From an uncultured Prevotella sp. (GTDB taxonomy: Bacteria > Bacteroidota > Bacteroidia > Bacteroidales > Bacteroidaceae): a DNA stretch of 23,268 nt. Both the position numbers and the translations under genes were made by a program. The notes beneath the pieces are model-generated. The model ran no database searches. It was not told where the DNA came from and worked only from the letters and a program-made list of their open reading frames with translations. Below, piece after piece: positions 6,823 through 14,272 of this stretch (positions are counted from its first letter, which is position 1; each line of letters begins with the position of its first letter). The stretch covers positions 1 to 23,268 of the forward strand of contig CALFGU010000205.1 of the NCBI GenBank assembly GCA_937877685.1, read 5' to 3'.

Positions 6823-7032
6823 ATGCCAATTATAGTAAACCTTGACGTTATGATGGCGAAACGAAAAATTTCGCTCGGAGAACTGGCTGAACGTATCGAC
6901 CTCACTCCTGCCAACCTTTCTATCTTAAAAACGGGAAAGGCAAAGGCCGTGCGTTTCTCCACCCTTGAGGCTATTTGCAAAGAGTTGGATTGTCAACCTG
7001 GAGATATATTGGAGTTTCGTTTAGAAGAATAA
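6823..7032 (+). CDS. Small HTH transcriptional regulator of the YozG/Cro-CI type
   Basis: The 69-residue protein begins MPIIVNLDVMMAKRKISLGE, continues with a helix-turn-helix containing DLTPANLSILKTGKAKAVRF, and ends with LDCQPGDILEFR, which is the standard layout of this regulator type (single XRE/Cro-like DNA-binding domain and nothing else). It starts 10 bp after the DUF2975 gene and is surely cotranscribed with it. A likely target is the operon's own promoter, where the palindrome at 6073-6089 covers the start site. The DUF2975 partner may control it at the membrane, but that is inferred only from constant gene pairing. Confidence 0.9.
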   Translation: MPIIVNLDVMMAKRKISLGELAERIDLTPANLSILKTGKAKAVRFSTLEAICKELDCQPGDILEFRLEE

Positions 7033-7156
7033 AGACATAAACCCAAACCTGAATCCGCTATATCAGACCTGATTTTTAACCACATATTCAGCATCTACAA
7101 CCTTCTCCCCCTTGCTAAATCTCACAAAAGGCGGAACTGAATAAACGTATTCAACT

Positions 7157-7199
7157 AAAGACAGCCCGTTAAACATACGTGTTTAGCGGGCTGTCTTTA
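7157..7199. terminator. Long hairpin terminator after the DUF2975-HTH operon
   Basis: A 19-bp stem starting AAAGACAGCCCG (7157) pairs with a complement ending CGGGCTGTCTTT (7199), with one G-T pair and the tetraloop TACG. It lies between the forward operon and the reverse-strand yraN and could serve both. The remaining 7033-7301 gap shows no gene. Confidence 0.75.
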
Positions 7200-7301
7200 T
7201 TCTTGATTAGAGAACTACTCTTGAAACTGACAAGATGCCTACCTCTAGCAGAAGCATCTTCGACGGTTCCTTTTCTTTAACCTATACGTCATACGCTCTC
7301 T

Positions 7302-7658
7302 CTATCCTTGCTTCCCACCCACATAATGCGTGATGGTAAATGGTTTTTGCGTTCCCACTACAGTGATTACGTCGAAGCGGATAGGTTGATCAAGACTATG
7401 GATGTGTAAGTAATGACCAGCGGCAAGGCGTAAGTTTTGGAGTTTTTCTTCATCCACGGCGGTGAGTGCGGGAGCAAAATCTTCGTTTGAGCGGGTTTTG
7501 ACCTCCACAAAGATAATCTCGCCGTACCACTCAGCAATGATGTCGATTTCTAAGTGACCTACGCGCCAATTTCTGTCCAGCAGGGTGTAACCTTTGCGGA
7601 TGAGGAAACGACAGGCTTCTTCTTCGCCTATCTGTCCAAGAATGTTGTGGGAAGCCAT
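7302..7658 (-). CDS. yraN: YraN/UPF0102 family nuclease-fold protein
   Basis: The 118-residue protein has the UPF0102 pattern: GQIGEEEACRFLIRKGYTLLDRN at the start, EIDIIA (Glu37, Asp39) and FVEVKTR (Glu52, Lys54). These acidic and lysine positions form a restriction-endonuclease-like core, so DNA binding or cleavage linked to repair or recombination is plausible, but the function of the family is not established. It is the last gene of a reverse-strand block. The whole gap to the upstream tadA gene (7659-7836) is repeat sequence, which begins directly at the ATG, so little room remains for an independent ribosome site or promoter. Confidence 0.92.
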   Translation of the reverse strand: MASHNILGQIGEEEACRFLIRKGYTLLDRNWRVGHLEIDIIAEWYGEIIFVEVKTRSNEDFAPALTAVDEEKLQNLRLAAGHYLHIHSLDQPIRFDVITVVGTQKPFTITHYVGGKQG

Positions 7659-7836
7659 GATAAAAGGGGAACGGGGAAAGGTTAAAGGTGAACGGGGAAA
7701 GGTTAAAGGTGAATGGTTAAAGGTTAAAGGGGGACGGGGAAAGGGGAGAGTTTAACGGTGAAAGGGGAATGGGATAAGACTAAAGGGAAGATGCCGTTAA
7801 CCGTTCACCTCTCACCTTTAACCGTTCATCATTCAC
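7659..7836. repeat. Intergenic repeat island E (GGTTAAAGG/GGTGAACGG type)
   Basis: The entire tadA-yraN gap is built from short words. On the plus strand, 7664-7770 repeats GGGGAAAGGTTAAAGGTGAACG-like units. After a core near 7771-7793, the right arm 7794-7836 carries the reverse complements (CCGTTCACCT, CACCTTTAACCGTTC, ATTCACCT). It is therefore a large imperfect inverted repeat, filling the gap from codon to codon. Confidence 0.8.
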
Positions 7837-8280
7837 CTACCTCCGCTTGTGCTGAAAGAATTCCTTCATCAGCGCCGCGCATTCTTCTTCAAGCACACCG
7901 CTCACGACTTTCGTCTTCGGGTGGAGCGCCTTTGGGGCAAAGAAGGAATAACCACGCTTGGGGTCGGAAGCACCATAGACAAGGCGACCAAGTTGTGACC
8001 AACCGATGGCGCCGGCACACATAATGCAGGGTTCTACTGTGACATAGAGCGTGCAGACGTCCAAGTATTTCCCGCCAAGATGCTCTGCCGCCGCCGTGAT
8101 GGCCTGCATCTCGGCGTGGGCAGTAACATCGTGAAGCATTTCCGTAAGGTTGTGCCCACGGGCTATGATTTGGTCGCCACAAACTACGACGGCCCCCACA
8201 GGAATTTCGTCGGCCTCAAAAGCGCGACGTGCTTCCTCAAGCGCCTTTCGCATGTAGCGTTCATCGGCAGTCATGCTCAT
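7837..8280 (-). CDS. tadA: tRNA-specific adenosine deaminase TadA
   Basis: TadA converts the wobble adenosine 34 of tRNA-Arg(ACG) to inosine. The 147-residue protein has the zinc deaminase motifs HAE (His55, Glu57) and PCIMC (Cys85, Cys88), the TadA-like context AHAEMQAI and VEPCIMCAGAI, and a positively charged end FFQHKRR. Length fits the family (about 150). Its ATG overlaps the stop codon of tex by four bases (ATGA), so it is translationally coupled to tex. An in-frame ATG two codons later is equally possible as the start. The stop codon abuts a repeat island. Confidence 0.95.
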   Translation of the reverse strand: MSMTADERYMRKALEEARRAFEADEIPVGAVVVCGDQIIARGHNLTEMLHDVTAHAEMQAITAAAEHLGGKYLDVCTLYVTVEPCIMCAGAIGWSQLGRLVYGASDPKRGYSFFAPKALHPKTKVVSGVLEEECAALMKEFFQHKRR

Positions 8281-10403
8281 GCGTTCAAACCTTTCATGGT
8301 GAGCGCTACACGCCCACGTTCGTAATCAATGTCTAACACTTTCACCTGTACACGTTGCTGAAGGGTCACCACTTCGTTAGGGTCTTTCACGTACTTGTCC
8401 GCCAGTTGCGACACATGCACAAGGCCCTTCACCTTAATGCCCATATCTACGAAGCAACCGAAATTCGTGATGTTTGAAATGATACCCGGCACCACCATAC
8501 CCACTTCAAGGTCATCAATCGTGCGGAGGGATTTGTCGAAACTGAATACGGTTGCCATACCTCTGGGGTCGCGTCCGGGTTTGGCAAGTTCTGCCATGAT
8601 GTCGGTGAGGGTTGGGAGCCCCACTTCCGCCGTACAGTAGCGCTGGAGGTCAATGCTGCCACGCTTCTCTGCCGAAGCAATGAGTTCGGGAACCTTACAA
8701 CCCGCATCCTTCGCCATTTGCTCCACAAGGGCATAGCGTTCGGGGTGAACGGCTGTATTATCCAGGGGATTTTTGGCGTCGGGGATGCGCAAGAACCCCG
8801 CACACTGCTCATAAGCCTTTGCTCCGAGGCGCGGCACTTTGAGCAATTCGCGACGCGAAGTGAAGGCGCCGTTCTCCGCACGGTAATCCACAATATTTTG
8901 TGCCAACGAGGGACCAAGACCTGAGATATACGTGAGCAGGTGTTTACTTGCCGTGTTGAGATTTACACCAACCGTATTCACGCAACTCTCAACAGTGAGG
9001 TCGAGCGAGTGTTTGAGCGCCGTTTGATCCACATCGTGTTGATACTGCCCCACACCTATGCTCTTCGGGTCAATTTTTACGAGTTCGGCAAGGGGGTCTG
9101 AAAGGCGGCGTGCGATACTTACGGCACCGCGAACAGTTACGTCGTAATCGGGAAACTCATCGCGAGCAATCTTTGAGGCAGAATATACCGACGCTCCGTC
9201 TTCGCTGACCAAGAAAATCGCTACGTCTTTCAAATGCAAGGATTGCACGAGTTCTTCCGTCTCACGTCCTGCCGTGCCATTCCCAATTGCCACCGCCTCA
9301 ATCTTATATTGTTCAATCAGTGTGGAGAGTTTGCCACACGAACGTGCCCACTGCTGTTGCGGCTGATGGGGATAAATCGTTTCGTTATGGAGCAAGTTGC
9401 CCTGAGCATCCAGACACACCACCTTACATCCCGTACGGAAACCAGGGTCTATACCCATGATGCGCTTCTGTCCGAGCGGAGCGGCAAGGAGCAACTGCTT
9501 GAGGTTTGTGGTAAACACACGAATCGCCTCTTCATCCGCACGCTGCTTTGAACTTGCGGCAAATTCCGTTTCGATAGAGGGTTTCAACAGGCGCTTATAG
9601 GCATCGGCAAGCGCGAGTTTCACCTGCTCGCCCGACTTTCCGTACTTGGGATAACGGCGTCCGAGGCGCTCGAGGCAATCTTCCTCATCGCGGGGATTGA
9701 TGGCAACGCGCAAGAAGCCCTCTTCCTCACCGCGACGAATCGCCAAGAGGCGGTGGCTCGTGCATCGGTTTAAGGGTTCGCTAAAATCAAAATAGTCGCG
9801 ATACTTCGCCGCTTCTTCCTGCTTGGTTTTAATAACCTTTGAAGAAATTACTGCGTTGAGTTCAAACGTTCGGCGCAGTGTGTTGCGCACATCCTCATTC
9901 TCACTTAGCTGCTCGGCAATAATGTCGCGCGCACCCTGAAGGGCGTCTTCAACGGTGGGAACTTCGTCCGTGAGGAAGTCCTTCGCGCGCACTTCGGGGT
10001 CATTATTGGGTTTCAACAAGATTTCATTTGCAAGGGGTTCGAGTCCCTTTTTGCGCGCCACCTCAGCACGCGTCTTGCGCTTGGGTTTGAAGGGCAAGTA
10101 GATGTCTTCAAGCACCGTGGCATTCCAACAATCCTCAATGCGCTTGCGGAGTTCGTCGGTCAGTTTGCCTTGCTCTTCAATGGTTTGGGTGATATATTCC
10201 TTGCGGTGGAGGAGTTCGTGAAGTTTTTCGTTTTGCTCGGCAATCTGTGCGATAGCCACTTCGTCGAGTCCGCCAGTTGCCTCCTTGCGGTAGCGCGATA
10301 CGAAGGGAATAGTGGCACCGTCGTTCAACAGATTCACGGTGTTTTCCACCTGACGCTCACGCAAGTTCAGACTTTTGGCGATAAGGGAAATTATTTGTTG
10401 CAT
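8277..10403 (-). CDS. tex: RNA-binding transcription accessory protein Tex
   Basis: Tex is a cytoplasmic nucleic-acid-binding protein related to eukaryotic Spt6, thought to act in transcription and RNA turnover. The 708 residues contain in order: an N-terminal helical region, a YqgF/RNase H-like domain starting at RIMGIDPGFRTGCKVV (Asp319), a helix-hairpin-helix part (VNLNTASKHLLTYISGLG around 480-497, then LKVPRLGAKAYEQCAGFLRI) and a C-terminal S1 domain (about 634-705, VGMVVPGIISNITNFGCFVD). It is shorter than the ~770 residues of the proteobacterial protein but complete. tadA overlaps its end. The upstream gap 10404-10539 contains an AAGTAACTT/AATTCTATTACT element but no clear housekeeping promoter. 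Confidence 0.96.
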   Translation of the reverse strand: MQQIISLIAKSLNLRERQVENTVNLLNDGATIPFVSRYRKEATGGLDEVAIAQIAEQNEKLHELLHRKEYITQTIEEQGKLTDELRKRIEDCWNATVLEDIYLPFKPKRKTRAEVARKKGLEPLANEILLKPNNDPEVRAKDFLTDEVPTVEDALQGARDIIAEQLSENEDVRNTLRRTFELNAVISSKVIKTKQEEAAKYRDYFDFSEPLNRCTSHRLLAIRRGEEEGFLRVAINPRDEEDCLERLGRRYPKYGKSGEQVKLALADAYKRLLKPSIETEFAASSKQRADEEAIRVFTTNLKQLLLAAPLGQKRIMGIDPGFRTGCKVVCLDAQGNLLHNETIYPHQPQQQWARSCGKLSTLIEQYKIEAVAIGNGTAGRETEELVQSLHLKDVAIFLVSEDGASVYSASKIARDEFPDYDVTVRGAVSIARRLSDPLAELVKIDPKSIGVGQYQHDVDQTALKHSLDLTVESCVNTVGVNLNTASKHLLTYISGLGPSLAQNIVDYRAENGAFTSRRELLKVPRLGAKAYEQCAGFLRIPDAKNPLDNTAVHPERYALVEQMAKDAGCKVPELIASAEKRGSIDLQRYCTAEVGLPTLTDIMAELAKPGRDPRGMATVFSFDKSLRTIDDLEVGMVVPGIISNITNFGCFVDMGIKVKGLVHVSQLADKYVKDPNEVVTLQQRVQVKVLDIDYERGRVALTMKGLNA

Positions 10404-10480
10404 TTCTTTTTCGGAAAATCTATGAGATAATTTAGGGGAAGAGTGTGCCCTGAAATTCTTTGAGATATAGGCGCCATTCT

Positions 10481-10508
10481 AAGTAATAGAATTGCTCGGA
10501 AGTTACTT
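10481..10508 (-). promoter_or_regulatory. AGTAAC-N4-GAnnAATTCTAT element upstream of tex
   Basis: Read on the minus strand, AAGTAACTT (10508-10500) is followed by CCGAGCAATTCTATTACTT. Box order and spacing match the longer elements at 14045 and 18193, and AATTCTATTACT is identical to part of the one at 18193. It lies about 80-105 bp upstream of the tex start. Its function is unknown. Confidence 0.35.
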
Positions 10509-10539
10509 ATAATGCGCCGCAAGTTTAATACTGTTCAGC

Positions 10540-11898
10540 TTATTCCTCTCCCGCCACGACATAACCGCACGCTGCGATGGCGTCGGTCACTATCTGGATA
10601 CACGCTTCGCACGTTGGAATATCGGCAGCCTCAGCCATGACGCGCACTAAGGGTTCTGTGCCCGACTCGCGCACCAACATTCTGCCGTTTCCCTCAAGTT
10701 GTGCTTCGGCCTTCTTAATGGCTTCGTTCACCAAGGGTGCTGCCATCACCAGTTTCTTATCCGTCACGCGCACATTGACTAACACTTGCGGGAAGAGCTT
10801 AACGGGCGCTGTGAGTTCGGAAAGTTTACGCTTCATGACGAGCATGACTTCCATTATTTTGAGCCTCGTGAGGATGCCGTCGCCTGTTGAGGCATGCTTC
10901 GCGAAAATCACGTGTCCCGACTGCTCACCTCCGATAATATTATTGTGTGCCGCCATGTAGTCATAGACATTCTTGTCGCCCACTGCGGTTTTTGCGTAGT
11001 CGATACCGAGTTTGTCGAGCGCCTTAAAGAGACCTATGTTCGACATAACCGTAGCTACTACCGTATTATTATCCAACTGGTTGCGCTCCTTGAGATACGC
11101 CGCCGACACATAGAGAATCTTGTCGCCGTCTACCACGTTTCCGAGTTCATCAACGCACAAACAGCGGTCGGCATCGCCGTCATAAGCAAAACCAACGTCC
11201 AATCCCTTTTCGACAACAAACTTTTGCAAACCCTCAATATGCGTACTGCCGGCATTGCGGTTAATATTCGTGCCGTCAGGTTCGGCATTCATCACATAAG
11301 TCTTTGCTCCGAGCGCATTAAACACCGAAGCCGCAATATCCCAAGCGCTTCCGTTGGCACAGTCCAAACCCACCTTCATCCCCTTAAAGGAATGAACGCC
11401 GAGAGATATCAAATAACCGATATAACGATTGCGACCCTCGACATAATCTACCGTACGGCCAATCGCATCCTTCGTTGCGTAAGGCGGAATTCCCGACTTG
11501 CCGTCCAAGAAATCCTCAATGCGCGCGATGGTTGTATCATCCATCTTCTCACCATTGCTGTTGATGAGTTTAATGCCGTTATCGTAATACGGATTGTGGC
11601 TCGCAGAAATCATGATACCACAATCAAAACCGTCACACTTAGTGATGTAGGCCACGGAAGGAGTTGTCGTTACGTGCAAGAGGTAAGCGTCGGCGCCCGA
11701 AGAGGTAATCCCTGCGGCGAGCGCGTATTCCAACATGTAGGAAGAGCGACGTGTGTCCTTACCAATTACGATGCGCCCACTGCGGTTGGGAGCACTGAAG
11801 TACCAACCGAGGAAGCGTCCTATTTTAAAAGCATGTTTCGCGGTGAGATCCACATTTGCCTCGCCGCGAAAGCCATCTGTTCCGAAATATTTTCCCAT
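10540..11898 (-). CDS. glmM: Phosphoglucosamine mutase
   Basis: GlmM interconverts glucosamine-6-phosphate and glucosamine-1-phosphate, feeding UDP-GlcNAc for peptidoglycan and lipopolysaccharide in the cytoplasm. The 452 residues fit the family (about 445-460). Seen are the N-terminal KYFGTDGFRG, the phosphoserine loop ISASHNP with the catalytic Ser at 100, the magnesium site DGDADR at 240-245, a sugar-binding GGEQSGHVIF segment, and the C-terminal phosphate site VRESGTEPLVRVM. This favours GlmM over phosphomannomutase relatives. The gene lies between tex downstream and ddh upstream on the same strand, but a GTACTCT repeat island separates it from ddh. The grouping with ddh is consistent with cell wall synthesis, though cotranscription is not shown. 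Confidence 0.95.
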   Translation of the reverse strand: MGKYFGTDGFRGEANVDLTAKHAFKIGRFLGWYFSAPNRSGRIVIGKDTRRSSYMLEYALAAGITSSGADAYLLHVTTTPSVAYITKCDGFDCGIMISASHNPYYDNGIKLINSNGEKMDDTTIARIEDFLDGKSGIPPYATKDAIGRTVDYVEGRNRYIGYLISLGVHSFKGMKVGLDCANGSAWDIAASVFNALGAKTYVMNAEPDGTNINRNAGSTHIEGLQKFVVEKGLDVGFAYDGDADRCLCVDELGNVVDGDKILYVSAAYLKERNQLDNNTVVATVMSNIGLFKALDKLGIDYAKTAVGDKNVYDYMAAHNNIIGGEQSGHVIFAKHASTGDGILTRLKIMEVMLVMKRKLSELTAPVKLFPQVLVNVRVTDKKLVMAAPLVNEAIKKAEAQLEGNGRMLVRESGTEPLVRVMAEAADIPTCEACIQIVTDAIAACGYVVAGEE

Positions 11899-11912
11899 AA
11901 GTTTCTTTTTTT

Positions 11913-12036
11913 AGAGTACAAAGTACAGAGTACAGAGTACAGTTGCCATCCGGAACATAAACCGCATGGAGTTGTACTCTGTACTCTGTCAGTTGTACGC
12001 TGCCAGTTGTACTCTGTACTCTGTACTTTGTACTCT
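11913..12036. repeat. Intergenic repeat island A (GTACTCT type)
   Basis: The left arm carries AGAGTACAAAGTACAGAG-type units; the right arm, beginning around 11971, carries the complement GTTGTACTCTGTACTCTG several times, including a decayed GTTGTACGCTG copy. The core contains CCATCCGGAACATAAACCG and CCGCATGGAGTTG. It fills almost all of the glmM-ddh gap. Confidence 0.85.
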
Positions 12037-12040
12037 TAAT

Positions 12041-12949
12041 TTATACAAGTCTTGCAATCCAGTCTTCGCGGTCGCCTGCAAGATAATCAATCACGGGGAT
12101 TTCTACCATCGTGTAACATCCTGGGCGTTGACGCATCGCGGCACGAGCTGCGCAAACGAGCACTTGACCTGTAAGCGCGGGGTTGTTTATCTTCATGTTG
12201 AATTCAAACAACTGATTTTGCGTTTTGCCTGACACACCCTTACGCACAAGGTTCACACCGTGACCCATGTCTATTACATCGTCCACACAGGGAACTTGAA
12301 TCACGTGCGTTTCGTCGTTAACGAAATAGGCATCTGCCTTAATTGCGGCTGCAACTGTTGCAAAGTCATGTCCTTCTTGAAGTTCGATATATACCATACG
12401 TCTGTGGATGCCTTGCCCAGTAGGAATGGTCATTGAAAGTGCTGCTTTTACGCCAGGGATTGCCTTAACGGCAACGGTGTGTCCCATAGACATACCGGGA
12501 CCAAAGTTGGTGTAGGTAATACCCTTTGGAGCAACGGCTTGGAGTAATGTGCGCACGACGCTATCACTTCCGGGGTCCCATCCTGCGGCAATTACGCTCA
12601 CGGCATTGCCTTCTACGGCTGCCTGTCCGAGACTCTTGCGCAAGGGAACTATCTGACTGTGGATGTCAAAACTATCTACGGTGTGAATACCTTTGGCAAG
12701 GATGGATTTAGCCATAACTTCAACGCTACGAGTAGGCGTAGAAAGGATTGCAACATCCACATCCTTCAACTCAGCAATATCACTCACGACATCGTAAGGC
12801 GTAAGTTCCGCAGGTTTGTTTGCCGCGCCATTGCGACGTACTACCCCTGCTACTTCCATATCAGGCGCCGCTTCAATTGCCTCAAGCGCATAGCGACCTA
12901 TGTTACCGTAGCCCACGATGGCTACTCTTGTTTTCTTTTCTGTGTTCAT
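12041..12949 (-). CDS. ddh: meso-Diaminopimelate dehydrogenase
   Basis: Ddh makes meso-2,6-diaminopimelate from tetrahydrodipicolinate, ammonia and NADPH in one step, supplying lysine and peptidoglycan. The 302-residue protein has an N-terminal Rossmann motif VAIVGYGNIGRYALEAI, DVAILSTPTRSV in the nucleotide domain, the substrate-site segment VIAAGWDPGSDS near 120, GPGMSMGHTVAVKAIPGV and the C-terminal ALTGQVLVCAARAAMRQ. Length is slightly below the corynebacterial enzyme (about 320). The presence of the single-step route is common in gut Bacteroidota. Repeat islands of the same family lie on both sides (11913-12036 and 12966-13064), so this gene is bracketed by them. Confidence 0.94.
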   Translation of the reverse strand: MNTEKKTRVAIVGYGNIGRYALEAIEAAPDMEVAGVVRRNGAANKPAELTPYDVVSDIAELKDVDVAILSTPTRSVEVMAKSILAKGIHTVDSFDIHSQIVPLRKSLGQAAVEGNAVSVIAAGWDPGSDSVVRTLLQAVAPKGITYTNFGPGMSMGHTVAVKAIPGVKAALSMTIPTGQGIHRRMVYIELQEGHDFATVAAAIKADAYFVNDETHVIQVPCVDDVIDMGHGVNLVRKGVSGKTQNQLFEFNMKINNPALTGQVLVCAARAAMRQRPGCYTMVEIPVIDYLAGDREDWIARLV

Positions 12950-12965
12950 AGTTGTTGTGTTTTAA

Positions 12966-13064
12966 AGAGTACAACGTACAGAGTACAGAGTACAACTGCA
13001 TCCTGAATGTAACGCTTTTCTAATCCGCACGGAGTTGTACTCTGTACTCTGTGCTCTGTACTCT
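12966..13064. repeat. Intergenic repeat island B (GTACTCT type)
   Basis: AGAGTACAACGTACAGAGTA-type left arm, a core with TGCATCCTGAATG and CCGCACGGAGTTG, then GTACTCTGTACTCTGTGCTC as right arm. It occupies nearly the whole gap between ddh and the outer-membrane protein gene. Confidence 0.85.
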
Positions 13065-13076
13065 ATTATTTATATT

Positions 13077-13862
13077 TTACTTTCCCGCAGGGCGCAAGCG
13101 GCGCTCATCGTTCAACTTGCGCTGGAGTTCAAGCACCTCGCGATGCTTCTTTGCCAACTCAGCGTCCTTTTCATCTACGATGCTGCGAAGGTCATTAATC
13201 TTTGCGTTGAGCGCATCTACCTCGGGCTGGTCATAAAGTCTGCTCTTCGTGAAATAGCGCTTGCCATTCGAACCCTTGAAGTAGTAAGTCAAACCAGCGG
13301 TTAACTGCACCTGAGCATGACCAGCATGATAGGCGTTTCTTGAAAGGTCCCAAACGATGTAGGGTCGCAAAGAAAGTCCAAACGCCTTCTGTTTGCCAAA
13401 ACGATAATTGAAGTTCAAACCTGCCGTTGAGGTGAAGTTCTCGCTATCTTCACCTTGATAAGAAGGCACATACCAATGGTTGAGACCAAAACCGTAAACC
13501 GCCTCCATCTCAAAGGTGCGCGCTTGGCGATAACCGTAGAAGACGTTTGACAAACTCACACGCCCTAAGAGCGAAGTATGAATATTGTCAATAGCGTTTT
13601 GAGTGCCACGCTGACCTACGCCACTGGTGTTCACGCCAAGAGTTGTTTGGAGTTCCACACCAATTGTAGGCGAAAATTGCTTACCAAGTTGGATGCCCAT
13701 AAGTGCACGTTCACTACCAAAGAAAGAATGTCCCTTCATAGGGGTAGTTCCACCGAGTTGCACACCTGCATAACAATTATCAAAGGCTTTATGACCTACG
13801 TATTGCGCCGACCCTGTCAACGCCATGCCTCCCAAAAGGAGCGAAAGGATTATTTTTTTCAT
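13077..13862 (-). CDS. Outer-membrane beta-barrel protein with a C-terminal coiled coil
   Basis: The 261-residue protein has a cleavable signal peptide (MKKIILSLLLGGMALTGSAQ), then about 180 residues of alternating beta strands with aromatic ends (for example FSPTIGVELQTTLGV, GLNFNYRFG, VQLTAGLTYYFKG), as in small OmpA-like barrels. From about 213 follows DQPEVDALNAKINDLRSIVDEKDAELAKKH, a coiled coil that normally leads into a peptidoglycan-binding OmpA domain. That domain is absent: the protein stops at RRLRPAGK, close to a repeat island. It may be a natural short form or a truncated one. The barrel family is not identified further. A TATTTTTG -7 box lies upstream at 13897. Confidence 0.75.
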   Translation of the reverse strand: MKKIILSLLLGGMALTGSAQYVGHKAFDNCYAGVQLGGTTPMKGHSFFGSERALMGIQLGKQFSPTIGVELQTTLGVNTSGVGQRGTQNAIDNIHTSLLGRVSLSNVFYGYRQARTFEMEAVYGFGLNHWYVPSYQGEDSENFTSTAGLNFNYRFGKQKAFGLSLRPYIVWDLSRNAYHAGHAQVQLTAGLTYYFKGSNGKRYFTKSRLYDQPEVDALNAKINDLRSIVDEKDAELAKKHREVLELQRKLNDERRLRPAGK

Positions 13863-13896
13863 ATCTGTTTTGTTATTTCTGATGAACTATCAACGG

Positions 13897-13904
13897 CAAA
13901 AATA
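13897..13904 (-). promoter_or_regulatory. -7 promoter box of the outer-membrane protein gene
   Basis: Read on the minus strand, TATTTTTG matches TAnnTTTG and lies 34 bases from the ATG. A matching TTTG -33 box is not evident. Confidence 0.45.
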
Positions 13905-14044
13905 CAAACTTTGCGCCGTAAGATTGACGATTTCACACTTTTTTTTATTCCTGCGCCTACAAACAGGCAAAAACCGCCTCCCGCCAACCCATCCAACTTA
14001 CTGATTTTCAAGCGCGCTTCACTACCTCAAAAAAGAGTTATTTT

Positions 14045-14080
14045 TAGGAAAAACAATTAGTAACTTTAGGAAAATTCTTT
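14045..14080 (+). repeat. Dispersed 36-bp element, copy 1
   Basis: TAGGAAAAA-N5-AGTAAC-N4-GGAAAATTCTTT. The same boxes at the same spacing recur at 18193-18228. The 13863-14044 part of this gap holds only the promoter box of the reverse-strand barrel gene and AT-rich sequence. Confidence 0.55.
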
Positions 14081-14106
14081 AAGGGTTACGACGGCGAAAA
14101 AGAGTT

Positions 14107-14143
14107 TTTGTTTTGGCGCTGTGACACAGAGCGCCAAAACAAA
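14107..14143. repeat. Perfect 14-bp inverted repeat upstream of the ketoisomerase-like gene
   Basis: TTTGTTTTGGCGCT (14107-14120) and AGCGCCAAAACAAA (14130-14143) are exact complements around a 9-base loop. Neither side carries a terminator-like T run on the appropriate strand, so a regulatory RNA structure or protein site is possible. Confidence 0.6.
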
Positions 14144-14211
14144 GGAAAGGAGTGGACATTTCATGACTCTAAAATCCCCGTTCTTTTCTTCCCTACCCAA
14201 CAAATTAATTG

Positions 14212-14219
14212 TACATTTG
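14212..14219 (+). promoter_or_regulatory. -7 promoter box of the ketoisomerase-like gene
   Basis: TACATTTG is an exact TAnnTTTG match; the start would be near 14225. The expected TTTG about 19 bases upstream is not seen. It implies translation starts downstream, at 14237 or 14273. Confidence 0.5.
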
Positions 14220-14272
14220 CAAAGTGTCGCAACCTAATGCGCACGAAATTCATTCTTCCAAGAACATTCCTA

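Noticed and set aside
10894..12039. Long forward open frame of 381 codons opposite glmM
   Set aside because: The reverse strand carries a complete glmM with all motifs; the forward frame has no recognisable domain and runs through repeat island A, so it is a shadow.
14108..14272. Longer start for the ketoisomerase-like gene
   Set aside because: The extra residues are encoded by an inverted repeat and a promoter box; the family N-terminus starts at 14273.
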